The notes under the pieces: model-generated
The model's database searches: none
The model's input: the letters and a program-made list of their open reading frames with translations, nothing else
What the model was told of the DNA's origin: nothing
In this document: piece by piece, positions 22,841-34,136 of the stretch
How positions within the stretch are numbered: position 1 is the stretch's first letter
Layout: every line of letters starts with the position of its first letter
Assembly: GCA_023525975.1 (NCBI GenBank)
Contig: CM042042.1
Location: 999,501-1,063,500 of the forward strand
DNA length: 64,000 nt
From: Smallanthus sonchifolius
Lineage: Eukaryota > Streptophyta > Magnoliopsida > Asterales > Asteraceae
Direction: 5' to 3'
Program-made: the position numbers and the translations under genes

Positions 22841-23990
22841 GTTAATCATTCGGTTTTGCGTTCTTTGCTTTATTTCAATTTGTCATGTGTTCTTGGATGA
22901 TTAGTTTGATGATAAATACTGTGTTTATGAGTATTTTTGGCTAAACTCTTAGAACTACCTAGGTGTTGATGAATACATATGTTTGACATTAGGTTTTATT
23001 CGGTTTTGGATGATTTGCATGTGATGAACTCATGATGTAACAAACTTGGTTTGGATTATTGGATGTTTTATGTGTGTCTATGATTGTTTATGGATTGATG
23101 ATTTACTCCTCGTGTGCCTTGGTGAATGTCTTTCATGTAATAGGTGCATGCTAGATCAATTACTGTGTGTCTTTGATTAGTGGATGGTTAACAGCGTACG
23201 AGTTCACCATAGGGTAATCTTCTTGATATAGATAGTTTAGATGTGCAACCAATCTCGATAGCTGTGAGGTGAGAGATTGTCGGTTTGTCTAGGGTGTTAG
23301 ATTGCTAGTTTAGAGGCTTTGTGAGAAGATCTTGCTAGTTTGTCTTATATTTGTGTTTACCGAATCCAATAGGAAAATCCTAGTTATCCCTTGCACTTAG
23401 GTGTATTGAGACTTTCGCGCTGTGAGGTAGATTGTCTAGCGGATACTTCTTGAGTAAATTGGAGGACCTGTGAGGGAAATCCATCCAACCAGTGGTTTAA
23501 CGACTTTTAGGTTTCTTGGTTGACAATCCTTGAGAAGGGTCGAGGGTGCTCTAGGTTTCCTTTGAGTTTAGTATTTTAAGATCCCGGTATCACGTCAGTT
23601 CCCTTATCGATAGAACCTTTGTCAAGCATGTGTAGGATTCGAGCCTAGGTAGTGTTCTTTCTCCGTCTGGTTCTCGTTTCAACTTTCGTTTGCATTCGTA
23701 GTCTTCTCTTTAGTCCTTCTTTTAAGTTATTCTTAGTTTTTATTAGCAAACCCCCCCTTCTTTATTATTATTTTATTTAAGCAATTTTGTATGGATAAGT
23801 CTTTCAGTTTCTAGTTAGTGTTTTCTGTAGAGGTCCTTTGGGTTCGATATCCGGACTTACTTAGGCTTTACTACATTCGATAGGTTCACTTGCCTGTCGG
23901 TAGTCTAGTTGTTTAGAGAGTCTAGAGTATTACTTAATGTTTTATTTAGCTTGTTTTGAGTTATTTAATTCAAACTACTTTGTGCACATC
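22841..23990. other. Foreign 1.15-kb segment inside the gypsy element
   Basis: Non-coding, T-rich sequence that is neither gag nor LTR. Its right part holds gtcctttgggttcgatatccgg, then a cgataggttcacttgcc word, and ends tttgtgcacatca at 23990. This resembles the region before gag in Athila/Tat-type gypsy elements, an association made from memory. It stands where pol should be and joins abruptly to the middle of the 3' LTR. Confidence 0.5.
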
Positions 23991-25460
23991 ACTTATCAAG
24001 TACGCAAGAAGCAAAGCCTGCGTACTTATCAAGTACGCAAGAACAAGGCCCTACGCACTTGCTAAGTGCGCAGGCATCAGATCTATGGGTATATATAGCT
24101 TTTTAGTGAAGTCAGTATGATCGCTTAGCCAGAAATGGTGAAAACATTTAACGTCAAGTTAAGTCTGATACGTGTCAATTGTTATGATTGTTCAGATTGT
24201 ATGAGATCCAGTAGACCATTGCAGCTAAGATACCATGTGAGTTCTAATCCCCTTTTTGCCTGCTTTAGGGGTGGTGTGCATACTTAGTGTAAAGTGTTTA
24301 TTACATATTTTATATTAATAAACAAAGTGAAAAACTATGTTTAGTGTAAAGTTTAAAAGAGGCAAATGTACGTTTTAAGCAAGATATATATATTTTTTGG
24401 CAAGCGTTTACTATATCTTCATATACATAAATAAAGGCATGATATATGTGTTAAGCTATGTTTAGTAAAGCATAACTATATTTTATAGCAAGCGTTTACT
24501 ATATTTTATATACATAAACAAAGGCATATTATATGTGAAAGTTATGAACAAGGTTTACAGAAAGTTTTATGAACAGTAAAGTGAACAGTTTTCCTACGGG
24601 AATGTGTACCAGCTATAAAGGTCCTTGGGACAGATGTTACTTGTACAAGATGTCAGATATGGGTTCTACCCATTAGTAAGAACCTTTGGGTTCGCTAACG
24701 GTTGTACAACTGGGATGTGTGACGGCGGTTACTCGGGAGGTCCATGCAACCTCCCCGTAGTGTTAAGCGGTATTGTCGGTTCATGGTCATTGATCATGGG
24801 GGCATTGACCAGGTATTGTCGATTCATGGTCGTTGATCATGGGGGCATTGACCAGGTACTCGTCGGTTCATGGTCGTTGACCATGGGGGCGGTACAGTAG
24901 TGACAAGGAATTGACGGATAAGCGGTATTGTCGGTTCATGGTCGTTGATCATGGGGGCATTGACCAGGTACTTGTCGGTTCATGGATGTAAGCCATGAGG
25001 GCAGTACAGTAAAGAGGAATTGATGGTTTATTATACGTTTTAAACTGTTTGAAAAGCAAAGTGTGTTAAGTTTAGCCTTATTGGCAATATATATGTTTTA
25101 GTAAATATTTTGTATAATTGATTTAAAGTAAACGTTAGAACTCACTCAGCGTTGCTGATTTTTAGTATGCACATCAGTTAAGTGTAGGTGGCAGTAGATG
25201 GAAGTGGATGTTTGGCTTGGCGAGAAGAGTTACCCGAAGATCAGCATCTGGCATCCTGTTTATGTTTCTTATGATTATGTTGATTAAGACAAGTTTCAAT
25301 TGTATTTGACAAGTTTCAGTTGTTTAGACATGTTATGTTTCCGCTGCGTATGTTGAGATTTTAAATCGTTTCCGCTATGATATTGTATGTCTTATGTTTA
25401 AGTGCTATGTGTTGGTGAGTAAATCCAATAAGTGAGGCCTCCCGGGTTTGGGGCCTTACA
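23991..25460 (+). repeat. 3' LTR of the Ty3/gypsy element, 5'-truncated
   Basis: Matches the 5' LTR from position 20094 onward. The first ~500 bp of LTR sequence is missing, and the break falls inside the 33-bp repeat array. It ends GGCCTTACA and is followed by the target duplication GAACC. Confidence 0.87.
24770..24995. repeat. LTR minisatellite, expanded 3' LTR copy
   Basis: About five units of the same ~43-bp repeat as at 20930-21031, with one unit interrupted by gtagtgacaaggaattgacgg. The expansion explains why this partial LTR is longer than the matching part of the 5' LTR. Confidence 0.75.
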
Positions 25461-25805
25461 GAACCGAACCAAACCGGTAGCATCAACGGTTCCCAGTTAC
25501 TCCAGCCGGACCCGCAAGTCCGGTTTTTATAACGATGAAATAGAATTAAGAATATACAATTTACACAAAATCAGAAAGAACAAGATGACAAATATTTCAT
25601 TTATGAAGATGCAAATCTCAAACAAGTGAGAAAACATAACCTCTATCAATATCCATACTAAAAAATGAGTTGCATAACTATGCATCAAGATTTACAAATA
25701 ATCAATCCACTTGTAAATCCTAATCAAATCAGAAAAAAAAAAAACCAAAACTTTTTAAAGAAGTTGCGATCGAATCTTACACTTTGAAAGTAAAAGTTCA
25801 CTACC

Positions 25806-28800
25806 TCATCCTGTTGGATCATCAATGGCATCCATGGTGCTATTGATGGCACCATTATTTTTCATTCTTTCTTTATTTTCAAGCATCTTCTTCTCTTCAG
25901 CTAAGGCTACATCTTGTTCTTCTTTAGTGTATTGATGATACTTTGCCTACATATTCGAATCAACACATAAATAGGTCTTTTAAAGACGTTTTAATATTTA
26001 TCAAGTATAAACACAACAGTGTCAACCCACAAGGTCACTAGACACACTTAACTGCGGAGTTCTGATGGGATCTTTTATGCTTGTGACCCCAAAAGACGTC
26101 ATGTATGGTAAGACAATGCACTCTATTTAACCCAACATATGTCTATCCTCGACATGTCTTACATTGGTAGTGATTAATTATCTACACTTACTTTAAACTA
26201 TGTGCCCATGTGACCATCCAAACGTTGCGAATTTGATAGAATGTATGATATTTTCATAAAAAGAGTGATGATGTATGTAAATGGATAAAAAGGGTCAACA
26301 TGTTTTGTTACTTACTTTGACTATAATATTTCCTCTATCTTTCTTATCTTTAATCTTGAGCATATCAAGTGAAGGCATCAGTCTCAATTCAATTTCTTTC
26401 TCAACTCCAGGTTGAAGATCAACCAACGGTAATTTTGCGATTCCCAGTCGTTGGTCAGCTCCAATATCTTCATCAAAAACCTGTTTAAATTTAAATAAAA
26501 TATGATATTACAATATGAAATAAATTAAGTAACTGTTGAGGAAGTAAGGATTAAACCTCAACAACTGCATATTGGGTCTCTTTGTCTTCCACAGTTAGAT
26601 GAAACAACTGATTCCAAACAGGATTTAAGTTGTTCTCAACCACTTTTGTTTTAAACTTTTCCAATGGCCGAACAAATGCAACTGCATAAGGATCGGATTT
26701 CCCCATCATTTCCATATTTTTCAAATGATTTGCTATCACAATTGTTAACAGGAGCCTCCCTTGTGGTTTAAGCTCCAAATCACTACATAATATAAAGTAA
26801 GTGACTTTTAGAATCATTTACTTGGATTTTGTCACAAATATGCATCGTTCTTACGAAAATGTCAAAAAAACAAAAAAATTATGAGAGGAGAATCAAGAAT
26901 GAATGATTTTGGACAAATCATGAAAATGTTTATTAAACCATGTTGCTCTAAATTGATCAGATAAATGTCTTGTATATTTGATAAGAGGAGAATACAATAC
27001 AATATATAGGAAAGATAATAAAGACAAGTCCCCTCAACTACTACATTGACTAATATTCCCCCTCAAGCTAAGGCCGGGAAGCAACCTGTAGCTTGGACCG
27101 TAAAAAGAGAAACCGTTGTGAAGATAGAGGCTTAGTTATGGGATATTGGATTGGGCCATAAGAGTGAGCCCGGTTTCAACAACGTGTCGATGACGTCTTT
27201 CAACTATGTCGTTTTGTTCACTAGTGTGGGGACAAGAAAGACGATGAATGATGCCAATGGAGGAGAAAAACTGGGATAGATTTCTGAATTCTCCTCCCCA
27301 GTCAGTTTGGACACATTTTATTTGTGTGGTAAATTGGCGTTCAACCATTGTAACAAAACGTTTGAATACTTCAAATACATCATATTTGCGTTTCAAGGGA
27401 AACAACCACATGAATTTGGAAAAGTGGTCAACATATAACTGGAAATAATTATGGCCATCAAATGAGGTGACCGGTGCGGGTCCCCAAACATCACAAAAAA
27501 TTAAGTCTAGAGTATGAGAACTTTTGTATTCAGAAGACAATAGGTGGAGTTTTGACGATTTCCTAATTAAGCAGGAATTACAATGCAAATCAAGTGTTTT
27601 ATTGGAAATAGGTAAACAATACTTGGATAACATAGTATTAAAAAGTTGATGGTGTGGATGCCCTAAACATTGATGCCATGTAGCAGCAGACACACGAGAG
27701 GTTGAAAAAGCAACTTTGGGAACTGGTAGAGCTGTAGGAAGGGTGATTGAGTAGAGTCCATCTTCACTTGGACCCGTGAGGAGGGTATTGTGGGTGCACT
27801 CGTCCTTCACAGAAAAAAAGTTTGAATGAAATTCAAAATAGACATTGTTATCATGGCAAAACCTTTGAACAGGAAGAAGGTTCCGTTTAATTTGAGGAAC
27901 ATGTAGGATATTGGTTAAGGAAAAAGTTTTATTAGGTGAGTAATGATGAGAGGAACCAATATGTAAAATAGGTAAGCCTGTACCATTACCAACATGAAGA
28001 CTGTCATCACCATAGTAGGGTTCGGCACTGTCAAATCCAGACATATCCTGTTGGACATGGTTGTTTAAACCTGTGTCAGAGATCCAAGAGGATGTTTGTG
28101 AACGGTGATCAGCATAATTGGTGGATGGTTGTCTCACTCGAATTGTGGACGGATCACGGTTCGGACATTGTGACGGGAGATGGCCAATTCCACACCTGTT
28201 ACATGACCTATAAACAACATTATGATTTGAGGCCCAACTAAACTGACATGTGTTTCGGTTTCCTCCTTGGTTACGGTTGTTAAAACTGTTGTTGAATCTT
28301 CCGTCGCGGCAACGATTGTTGTATCCCCCACGGCCACGATTGTTGTGATTGGTGCGGGTAGTGTAATGGGCCTGTGGTGACTGTTGGATCGATGTAGAAG
28401 TGGGCTGCAATTGTAAACTAAGTTTAGTGACTAACTGTTGAAGAGTACTCATGACTTCTGGTTGGACAGCAGTGGTACTAGGGGCCACATGTGCTGAAAA
28501 AGCCTGTGTAGGGGCAAGGCTAGATGGGGCAGTATTATGGATCAGAAAGTCATGGTCAGCAAGTAGCCCATGAAGCTCGTTGAATGCTGTTGGGAATTGT
28601 CTAGCCAATACAGTTGACTTGAGGGGGCTATATTCTTCACGAAGTCCGGCGAGAACGAGCATAACAATATCCTTGTCTGGCATTGGTTGTCCGATATTTG
28701 CCAGGGCATCAGCATATTCTTGGGCCCTAGTGAGATAGGCAGTAGATGTTTCTGTTTCCTTCATCAGGATCTTTAGAAGTTGTGTTCTCAAAGTGAATTC

Positions 28801-31794
28801 TCATGAAGAGGTATGTGGTGCATAGGCACATTCAAGAGATAACCAAAGGTCACGAGAGGTAGTCCCTTGAACATGCTGAAACGAAGATTCAAAAATTGTT
28901 GACATCAGCAGCATGCGGACGTGCACATCATTGGATATCCAAGCAGTATGGATAGGGTTCAGGATTTAGGAAATAGCGGTATCATCCTTGCCAGAGGTGT
29001 GTGGAGATTGAATGACAGGAGGCGGACAAGGAACTGTATCATCAATATAGCTGAACAGACCATTGGTAATCAAAAAGGGCTAGATCATGGCTTTCCAGAA
29101 GCCATAGTTGGTTGGGGTCAATGTGAAACCAAACTTGTGGGAGTTGTGGACTGTTTTCTCAGCAGAGGTGAAAGGAGGAATTGTGGGTGGTGCCATGAAA
29201 AGAAGTCGGAGATCATCAGGGGGTGGCGGCAGAAGAGCAGGGAAAAACCCTAAGCTCTGATACCAAATTGATCAGATAAATGTCTTGTATATTTGATAAG
29301 AGGAGAATACAATACAATATATAGGAAAGATAATAAAGACAAGACCCCTCAACTACTACATTGACTAATACTCTATAACCTTTTGTGATTGATTGATATT
29401 ACCTTGTATCAACAGGTACACCGCCTAGGGGAACAACAATCCTATGTGGCCATTGAAGCATATCTGCAATTATTGAAGTTACAGTATCCTATACATAATG
29501 ACACGCGGTTAGTATTTTTAATGATGCCAAAATGATTAAACAAAGTGTGTTCTTGTTATAAAGAAAGCCTACTTCAATCATATCCGAAAGTCCAGGAATG
29601 GCTGTTAAACTTCCTCCTATCGCCTTCAACGTATAATCAATTCTTGGCTTTGGCTGATACAAAAAAACATCAATTTTGTATTAGTTGACCAAAATATTCA
29701 TTGAAAAACATAAAAAGAAAAAATCTAACAGTAGTTTAGTATGGATTACCTCAGAAAGTAAGGCCACAACAACAGCAGAGATGCAAGGAATTTCCTCACA
29801 AAGTTGAAAAATTACGCGAATAATAGTAAAAACTTGAAGATCCTTCAGCTGCAACAAACAATATGATCTTCACTTAACAAATGATTAAAAAATATCATAA
29901 TCGTTGAATCAAATCTAACCTGAATAGGTAACGAAACACCTGCTTCGATTCCTAAAACAATATCCGGATCACCACCCCATCGGAAATCCATGTCCATTGT
30001 TATTTGACCCTGCTTTTGGCTCTGAATCCGGATACCTGCACATATTAAGTGACTTGAAAACTCAATTTTGACTATTAGTCAAACACTCTGACTACTATGC
30101 ATGTAGGCCTAGCTGGTGCAATTTTCATGGGACTTTCTGAGGGGGAGTTTGGGATTGCTTATTAAAAATATTTATCTGTTTATTGTTTTTTGAAATAATA
30201 ATAAAAAGTTACCTTCAATATTTGGTGCAACATTTCCTAGAGACAGTTTGCTGAACTTCAAAGACGAAATTCCTGATGGACGATATTCTTCCAATATGGG
30301 CTCAACCGATTCTCTTATTATTATAGTAGCAGCCTGCAAATAACATTTAAGATAATAATCATAATTATAAAGGTGATGAATAGAAAAGGTAGAAAAAATT
30401 ACTTCGGCGACATATGGCCACAGTTTGCTCAGCTGTTTGTTAAGCCATTTCACCTGAAAACGAGCGTATGAAAACTTAACTACCGAGACAAATGTAAACT
30501 TATCTAACAGTTATTTGACCCTGATTCTTTAAACTGCAATAATCAGTTTTGAAAACACAACCTGCTCATAAACTGGAAATGATATCCATTCAGGATAGTT
30601 TTCACCACAAAGTTTCTTTATGTCATCTCTATCAAGAGATCCAAGAAGCTTTATATCAGCTGCCTGGAGAAAGAGAAAACCAGCTCAACTAAGATAATTA
30701 AATAAATTAAATTAACAGAAAACTGCAAAACAATAAGTAAATTAAAGCTGTAATAAACCATATTAGTTAGGGGTAACTTTGTAGAATAGTAACCAAGTTT
30801 CAAAAGTGTTCCAATTAGGTCACTCAATACGCATTTTACATGTTATATACCCTCGGATATACTATGGTGACCGATCTAATTGGAACACTTTTGAAACTTG
30901 GTTACTATTATGTGGTGTTTTCCCTAACTAAAACTTCATGCTTTACACAGTCTATGACCATGATGAGGAGCTGATCCAGGAGTTTGCGGACTCCTACCTG
31001 GACCGGCTAGACAGAGGAAACAGGGCAGAAAAAGCTCAAACTTAAAACGGGCATAACTTGAGCTACGATTGGAGTTACGGGACCACAACTAGCAGACAGA
31101 AAGGTCTTGCCGAGCCGGATCATGTGCCAAACAAATGCTCTGATTTCATCAACCAAGGATTTTCCCCAAATTTCATAATTTTCAATCATTTCCTTTTTTT
31201 AGTCTAAAACACGTAAATCAATGTTTAGCATGATTTCCGAGTCTATTTATGGTTTTAATTTCATGAGTTGCCAATCAGTTTGTAATTTTGAAAATTTCGC
31301 AAACCGGGTAGGATCATTCAGTTTTTATCTAAAGTTATTTCTGAAGTTTAACTCTGTGTTATTTATGCTTCCGCTCTATGTCAGATCACCACATTGGCCA
31401 TTGTTGTACAATATTGTAGAACAAAATCAATCCATCACTAATTTTAATAACAAAAGTACACGGGATGTTTGGATGTGCATTATCGGTGTAATTATCTTTA
31501 ACTGATGAATAAGATTACCTATTAATTTGATTAAAGCCAAGATTGATTAGGTAATTTTACATTAGTTCTCAATAATATTACAAAATCAGTGATGAACACA
31601 GATCCCCAATGAAACATTATCAAACATAATCAACGTAAACACAATTAACCAATCGTAATCATAATATGATTATTAGACTAATGTATTACCTTTGCAGCAC
31701 GATGTTTGCTTCGATTCCTCATCATATAATGCCAGCCCGCCATAATCGAAATCCCAAATAAAGCCCCCATAAACATCCCCGAAACTAATCCCAT
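25806..31794 (-). CDS. CLB1: SMP/C2 lipid-binding protein, CLB1/SYT7-like, eleven exons, 430 aa
   Basis: A membrane-anchored plant synaptotagmin-like protein. The family binds phospholipid in a calcium-dependent way, and an Arabidopsis CLB was also reported to bind DNA. Exons on the minus strand: 31794-31690, 30663-30562, 30453-30403, 30333-30213, 30035-29920, 29848-29750, 29653-29573, 29488-29403, 26782-26557, 26480-26316, 25946-25806. All are GT-AG and in phase. It starts MGLVSGMFMGALFGISIMAG (membrane anchor, residues 1-21). An SMP domain (about 55-250) contains VKWLNKQLSKLWPYVAE, FSKLSLGNVAP and PKPRIDYTLKAIGGSLTAIP. One C2 domain (about 254-370) contains MMGKSDPYA and ENNLNPVWNQ. It stops 6 residues after NSTMDAI, whereas the Arabidopsis protein (~510 aa) continues with a Gly/Val-rich tail. 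Intron 8 holds a 2.4-kb copia element in sense orientation. Confidence 0.93.
26951..27055 (-). repeat. 3' LTR of the intronic copia element
   Basis: 105 bp, 104/105 identical to the partner at 29266-29370 by eye. The polypurine tract lies at 27056-27064 on the upstream (high-coordinate) side. Confidence 0.92.
27136..29196 (-). pseudogene. Copia gag-protease-integrase remnant
   Basis: One continuous frame from ATG 29196 (MAPPTIPPF) to 27136 with two in-frame stops, TAA at 28966-28968 and TGA at 28801-28803, and no frameshift seen. It contains a UBN2-type gag, a zinc knuckle (CNRCGIGHLPSQC), a protease-region motif WISDTGLNNHV, the GAG_pre-integrase segment (WHQCLGHPHHQLF) and the start of the integrase core (DVWGPAP, TDWGGEF, HTSEQNDIVERRHRH). 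It breaks off at MAQSNIP, just before the 3' untranslated part. Reverse transcriptase and RNase H are missing. Confidence 0.9.
29266..29370 (-). repeat. 5' LTR of the intronic copia element
   Basis: 105 bp with the primer-binding site immediately downstream on the minus strand (complement of 29254-29265). It is flanked on the host side by the target duplication CTCTA. Confidence 0.92.
30766..30928. mobile_element. 163-bp MITE with TA target duplication (CLB1 intron 1)
   Basis: Inverted arms of roughly 60 bp share aaccaagtttcaaaagtgtt and its complement, with ends GTTAGGG and CCCTAAC. TA on both sides (30764-30765, 30929-30930) suits a Tc1/mariner-type (Stowaway-like) insertion. Confidence 0.7.
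30955..31210. other. Unclassified higher-GC segment in CLB1 intron 1
   Basis: A stretch with acggactcctacctggaccgg-like composition, ending before tttcaatcatttcc. It is compositionally unlike the surrounding intron and is perhaps an old transposon piece. No ORF, inverted ends or known motif were found. Confidence 0.35.
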
Positions 31795-32110
31795 TTTCGA
31801 TCGACTCGATGATCACAATGAGGGAGAGAGAGAGAGATCTAGTATGTGTATTCAGTGTGTGTGTTTTTCTGTTACGAGATTCTGGTCGGTTCTGTTGTTT
31901 GTTGGCATTCCCCCTCAATAAATACACATGTTGTTGCTGGTGAAGAATAATGATGTTGAAATTATAATGATGATGATGTGTGATTGAGAGGAGGAGATGT
32001 TGATCATCTAGATTCAAATCAAAGTTTTCGCACGTATGTAAATTTGTAGATGATTTCTGATTTTTTGAACAACATACATATTCCACAAAATGTGCTTTTA
32101 TGAAACTCAT
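31795..32110 (-). promoter_or_regulatory. CLB1 5' leader and upstream region with CT-rich tract
   Basis: Upstream of the CLB1 ATG the sense strand has a (CT)n stretch (complement of 31823-31839) and further pyrimidine-rich sequence, as is common in plant 5' leaders. A clear TATA box and start site cannot be fixed. The open frame over exon 1 and this leader is not a separate gene. Confidence 0.4.
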
Positions 32111-32261
32111 GTTAAAAACTTGAATTGAGTTAAGAAGCCTAAATGTGATCGAGCTCAAGCTTTTATTAAGACTCATTTAGTAAACGAGCTTCACATGTCG
32201 AATTCGAACCGACTCGTTAGCCTCAACAAATATTTTATTTATATAAACTTTATTTAATATA

Positions 32262-32574
32262 GGGGAAGGATCAAGAGAAAACCACAAAGTTAGACAAAAA
32301 CCAAGAAAACCACTAAAACAATGTGTAATGTTATGGGTTACGTATACGTAACCGCAATTTTTTTGTTTTCCATTTACGTATACGTAACACTATGGGTTGC
32401 GTACACGTAAGCCAATATTTAAATGTTTTTAGGTAAAAATGTGTAATATTACATTGATACTTTTATAAATAAATAAAAATAAAAAAGAAATATTATTATA
32501 TGATTGGTTAAAATTGGTTTTTAGTGGGTTTCTCGGTTTTCGCCTAACTATGTGGTTTCTCTGAAACCCTCCCC
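32262..32574. mobile_element. MULE-type MITE, 313 bp, with ACGTATACGT palindromes
   Basis: The inverted ends are GGGGAAGGAT and a CCCTCCCC-type end, with further inverted matches in aaaccacaaagttag and ctaactatgtggttt. The 10-bp direct repeat ATTTAATATA flanks it at 32252-32261 and 32575-32584. The interior holds ttacgtatacgtaa twice and a related gcgtacacgtaa once. It is non-coding. Confidence 0.85.
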
Positions 32575-32863
32575 ATTTAATATATTAGAATATATATTTA
32601 TATAATAATTATATAAATTATGATAAAGTTAATTAAATAATATATATTACTTTTATGTATACAAATTATATTTGTAAATATATATAAAAAAAGTATAAAA
32701 AAATATAAATAAAATAATTAATCAATAAATGAGCTCATCTTATTCCGAGCTCGAACTTGAAAAACTATTCACGAACTGAGCTCAAGCTCTAGAAATAAAG
32801 CTCTAAGCGAGCTAAGCTCGAGCCCGAGCTCTATTAAGTTAAACAAGTTGATCGAGCTCGAGC

Positions 32864-33331
32864 CATGGTTGGAAAAATCGCTAGGCGCTAGTCGGGCGGT
32901 GGGGTGGGGCCTAGGCCTAGGCGGGATTAATCGAGGCCTAGGCGGGATTAATCGAGGCCTAGGCGGGATTAATCGAGGCTTAGGCGGGATTAATCGGATT
33001 GGAATTTTTATATATAACTTTTAGTTTTTTATATATACACACACATTTTTATAAGTAATTTTTATAAAAATGTTCATTTTTAAATATTTATACACATATT
33101 TTGCTGGAATTTGAAGGGGTTGACCGGAAAATCAAAGGTTTTTCCGGAAAATCCAAGGATTTCGCCGGAATTTGGCCGAAAATTTCAGGTTTTTGTCAGA
33201 ATTTTCGCCGGAATATGGCCGCCTAAGTCCACCTAGACCCGCCTAGGCCCGATTCCGATTAATGGTCCGCCTAGCTCAAAATTACAAGTTAAATGGCCGC
33301 CTAGCGCCTAGGCCCGATTTTTACAACACTG
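32864..33331. mobile_element. hAT-type MITE, 468 bp, with 8-bp target duplication
   Basis: The ends are CATGGTTGGAAAAATCG and the complement of CAGTGTTGTAAAAATCG. The 8-bp direct repeat GCTCGAGC lies at 32856-32863 and 33332-33339. The left subterminal region has four units of about 21 bp around cctaggcgggattaatcg (32920-33000), and the right end has the inverted cgcctaggcccgatt. A CA(G)TGTTG terminus with an 8-bp duplication is typical of hAT. Confidence 0.9.
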
Positions 33332-33639
33332 GCTCGAGCCCAAACAAGCTCGAGTTCGGTTCGGGTAGTTTACACCCTAATCCAATCGAGCCGAGCTCGT
33401 ATAGACTCGTTTAATTTATTTGAGATCTAGCTTGAGCTAAGCTTGTTTCAAGCTCTATGTGAAAAACTCGAGCTCGACTCGTTAATATTTTTTTTTAACT
33501 CAGACTCGACTTGGGTTCAACTTGTTTATTACTTATTAAATATTTAACTATTTTATATGTATGCATATAAAAATGTTTTTATGTATATACTAATAATTAT
33601 ACATGTGTTTACACATATAATTATCCTCATATATGACTA

Positions 33640-34135
33640 ATTGTTGAGCAATCACACCGGGAAACTAGCTAAATTGCTTCCCTTTTGAATTTTGCAGACT
33701 AATCGACCTCCCGTGCTAAAAGGAATGAAAAGTTAATGAAAAGTCAACAACCTGTAAAAAGTAAGAAGAAAGGCATGCATGTGCCCCTCTAGGCATGACC
33801 GTACCTCCCTTTGAATCAAGCCAGAACATTCAAGAAGCTTCTACAAGCAAGCCAACGGTGAAAAAATCCCAAGCAAGCCAGTACTGCATGTCTATGGGGG
33901 CCAAAGCGGACAATATCTTGGCACGGTTTGCTTGGGCTATTACAGTCACTATATGTAGGTACCGAGACAATCCTAAATGCAGCTTGTGAAACACATACTG
34001 AGGTATATAAAAGGGTCGATCCATAACAGGGTTCGTTATCAGCATGGTGGAAACTGGTAACTAACTGGATACAATGATGCTAGTCATGCGCCAGCTAAAG
34101 ACGATGGTAGGAGTACAAGTGGGTAGTATTTTATT
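33640..34135. other. Probably organelle-derived non-coding DNA
   Basis: At about 33640 the sequence changes from AT-rich repeat to mixed-composition DNA that runs directly into plastid gene fragments. It looks like plant mitochondrial spacer DNA, by impression only. Short open frames here (for example 33795-33989) resemble nothing I know. Confidence 0.35.
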
Positions 34136-34136
34136 T

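Larger units (their letters stand above)
19595..25460 (+). mobile_element. Rearranged Ty3/gypsy LTR retrotransposon
   Basis: The outer ends are TGTAACACC (19595) and GGCCTTACA (25460), with the 5-bp target duplication GAACC at 19590-19594 and 25461-25465. This shows that both junctions with the host are original. Inside are a full 5' LTR, a PBS-like word (ttaatatcagagcc, 21483-21496, diverged from the iMet-tRNA complement), and a gag fragment. An unrelated 1.15-kb segment follows, then a 3' LTR lacking its first ~500 bp. Protease, reverse transcriptase, RNase H and integrase are absent. Confidence 0.88.
26951..29370 (-). mobile_element. Non-autonomous Ty1/copia element with 105-bp LTRs, in CLB1 intron 8
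   Basis: A 2420-bp insertion with two 105-bp LTRs (26951-27055 and 29266-29370) that differ at one position by my alignment (aagtcccc versus aagacccc). The target duplication is CTCTA at 26946-26950 and 29371-29375. On the minus strand the 5' LTR is directly followed by TGGTATCAGAGC, complementary to initiator Met-tRNA. The 3' LTR is directly preceded by the purine tract GAGGGGGAA. These marks set the LTR ends as TATTAG...CAATT, not the usual TG...CA. Reverse transcriptase and RNase H are deleted. It lies in the same orientation as the host gene. Confidence 0.93.
32110..33640. repeat. GAGCTCGAG-rich hAT-like repeat with nested insertions
   Basis: Blocks rich in gagctcgag/aagctcgag words lie at 32130-32210, 32725-32863, 33332-33384 and 33385-33535. 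The end gtttacacccta at 33370-33381 resembles the TAGGGTGTAAAC terminus of plant hAT MITEs. Two younger MITEs have split it at 32262 and 32864. The left end of the outer element is not clear. Confidence 0.55.

Noticed and set aside
31673..32176. 167-codon minus-strand frame as an independent gene
   Set aside because: It is the CLB1 leader plus exon 1 read in another frame. The CLB1 start at 31794 gives the conserved membrane anchor and joins exon 2 in phase.
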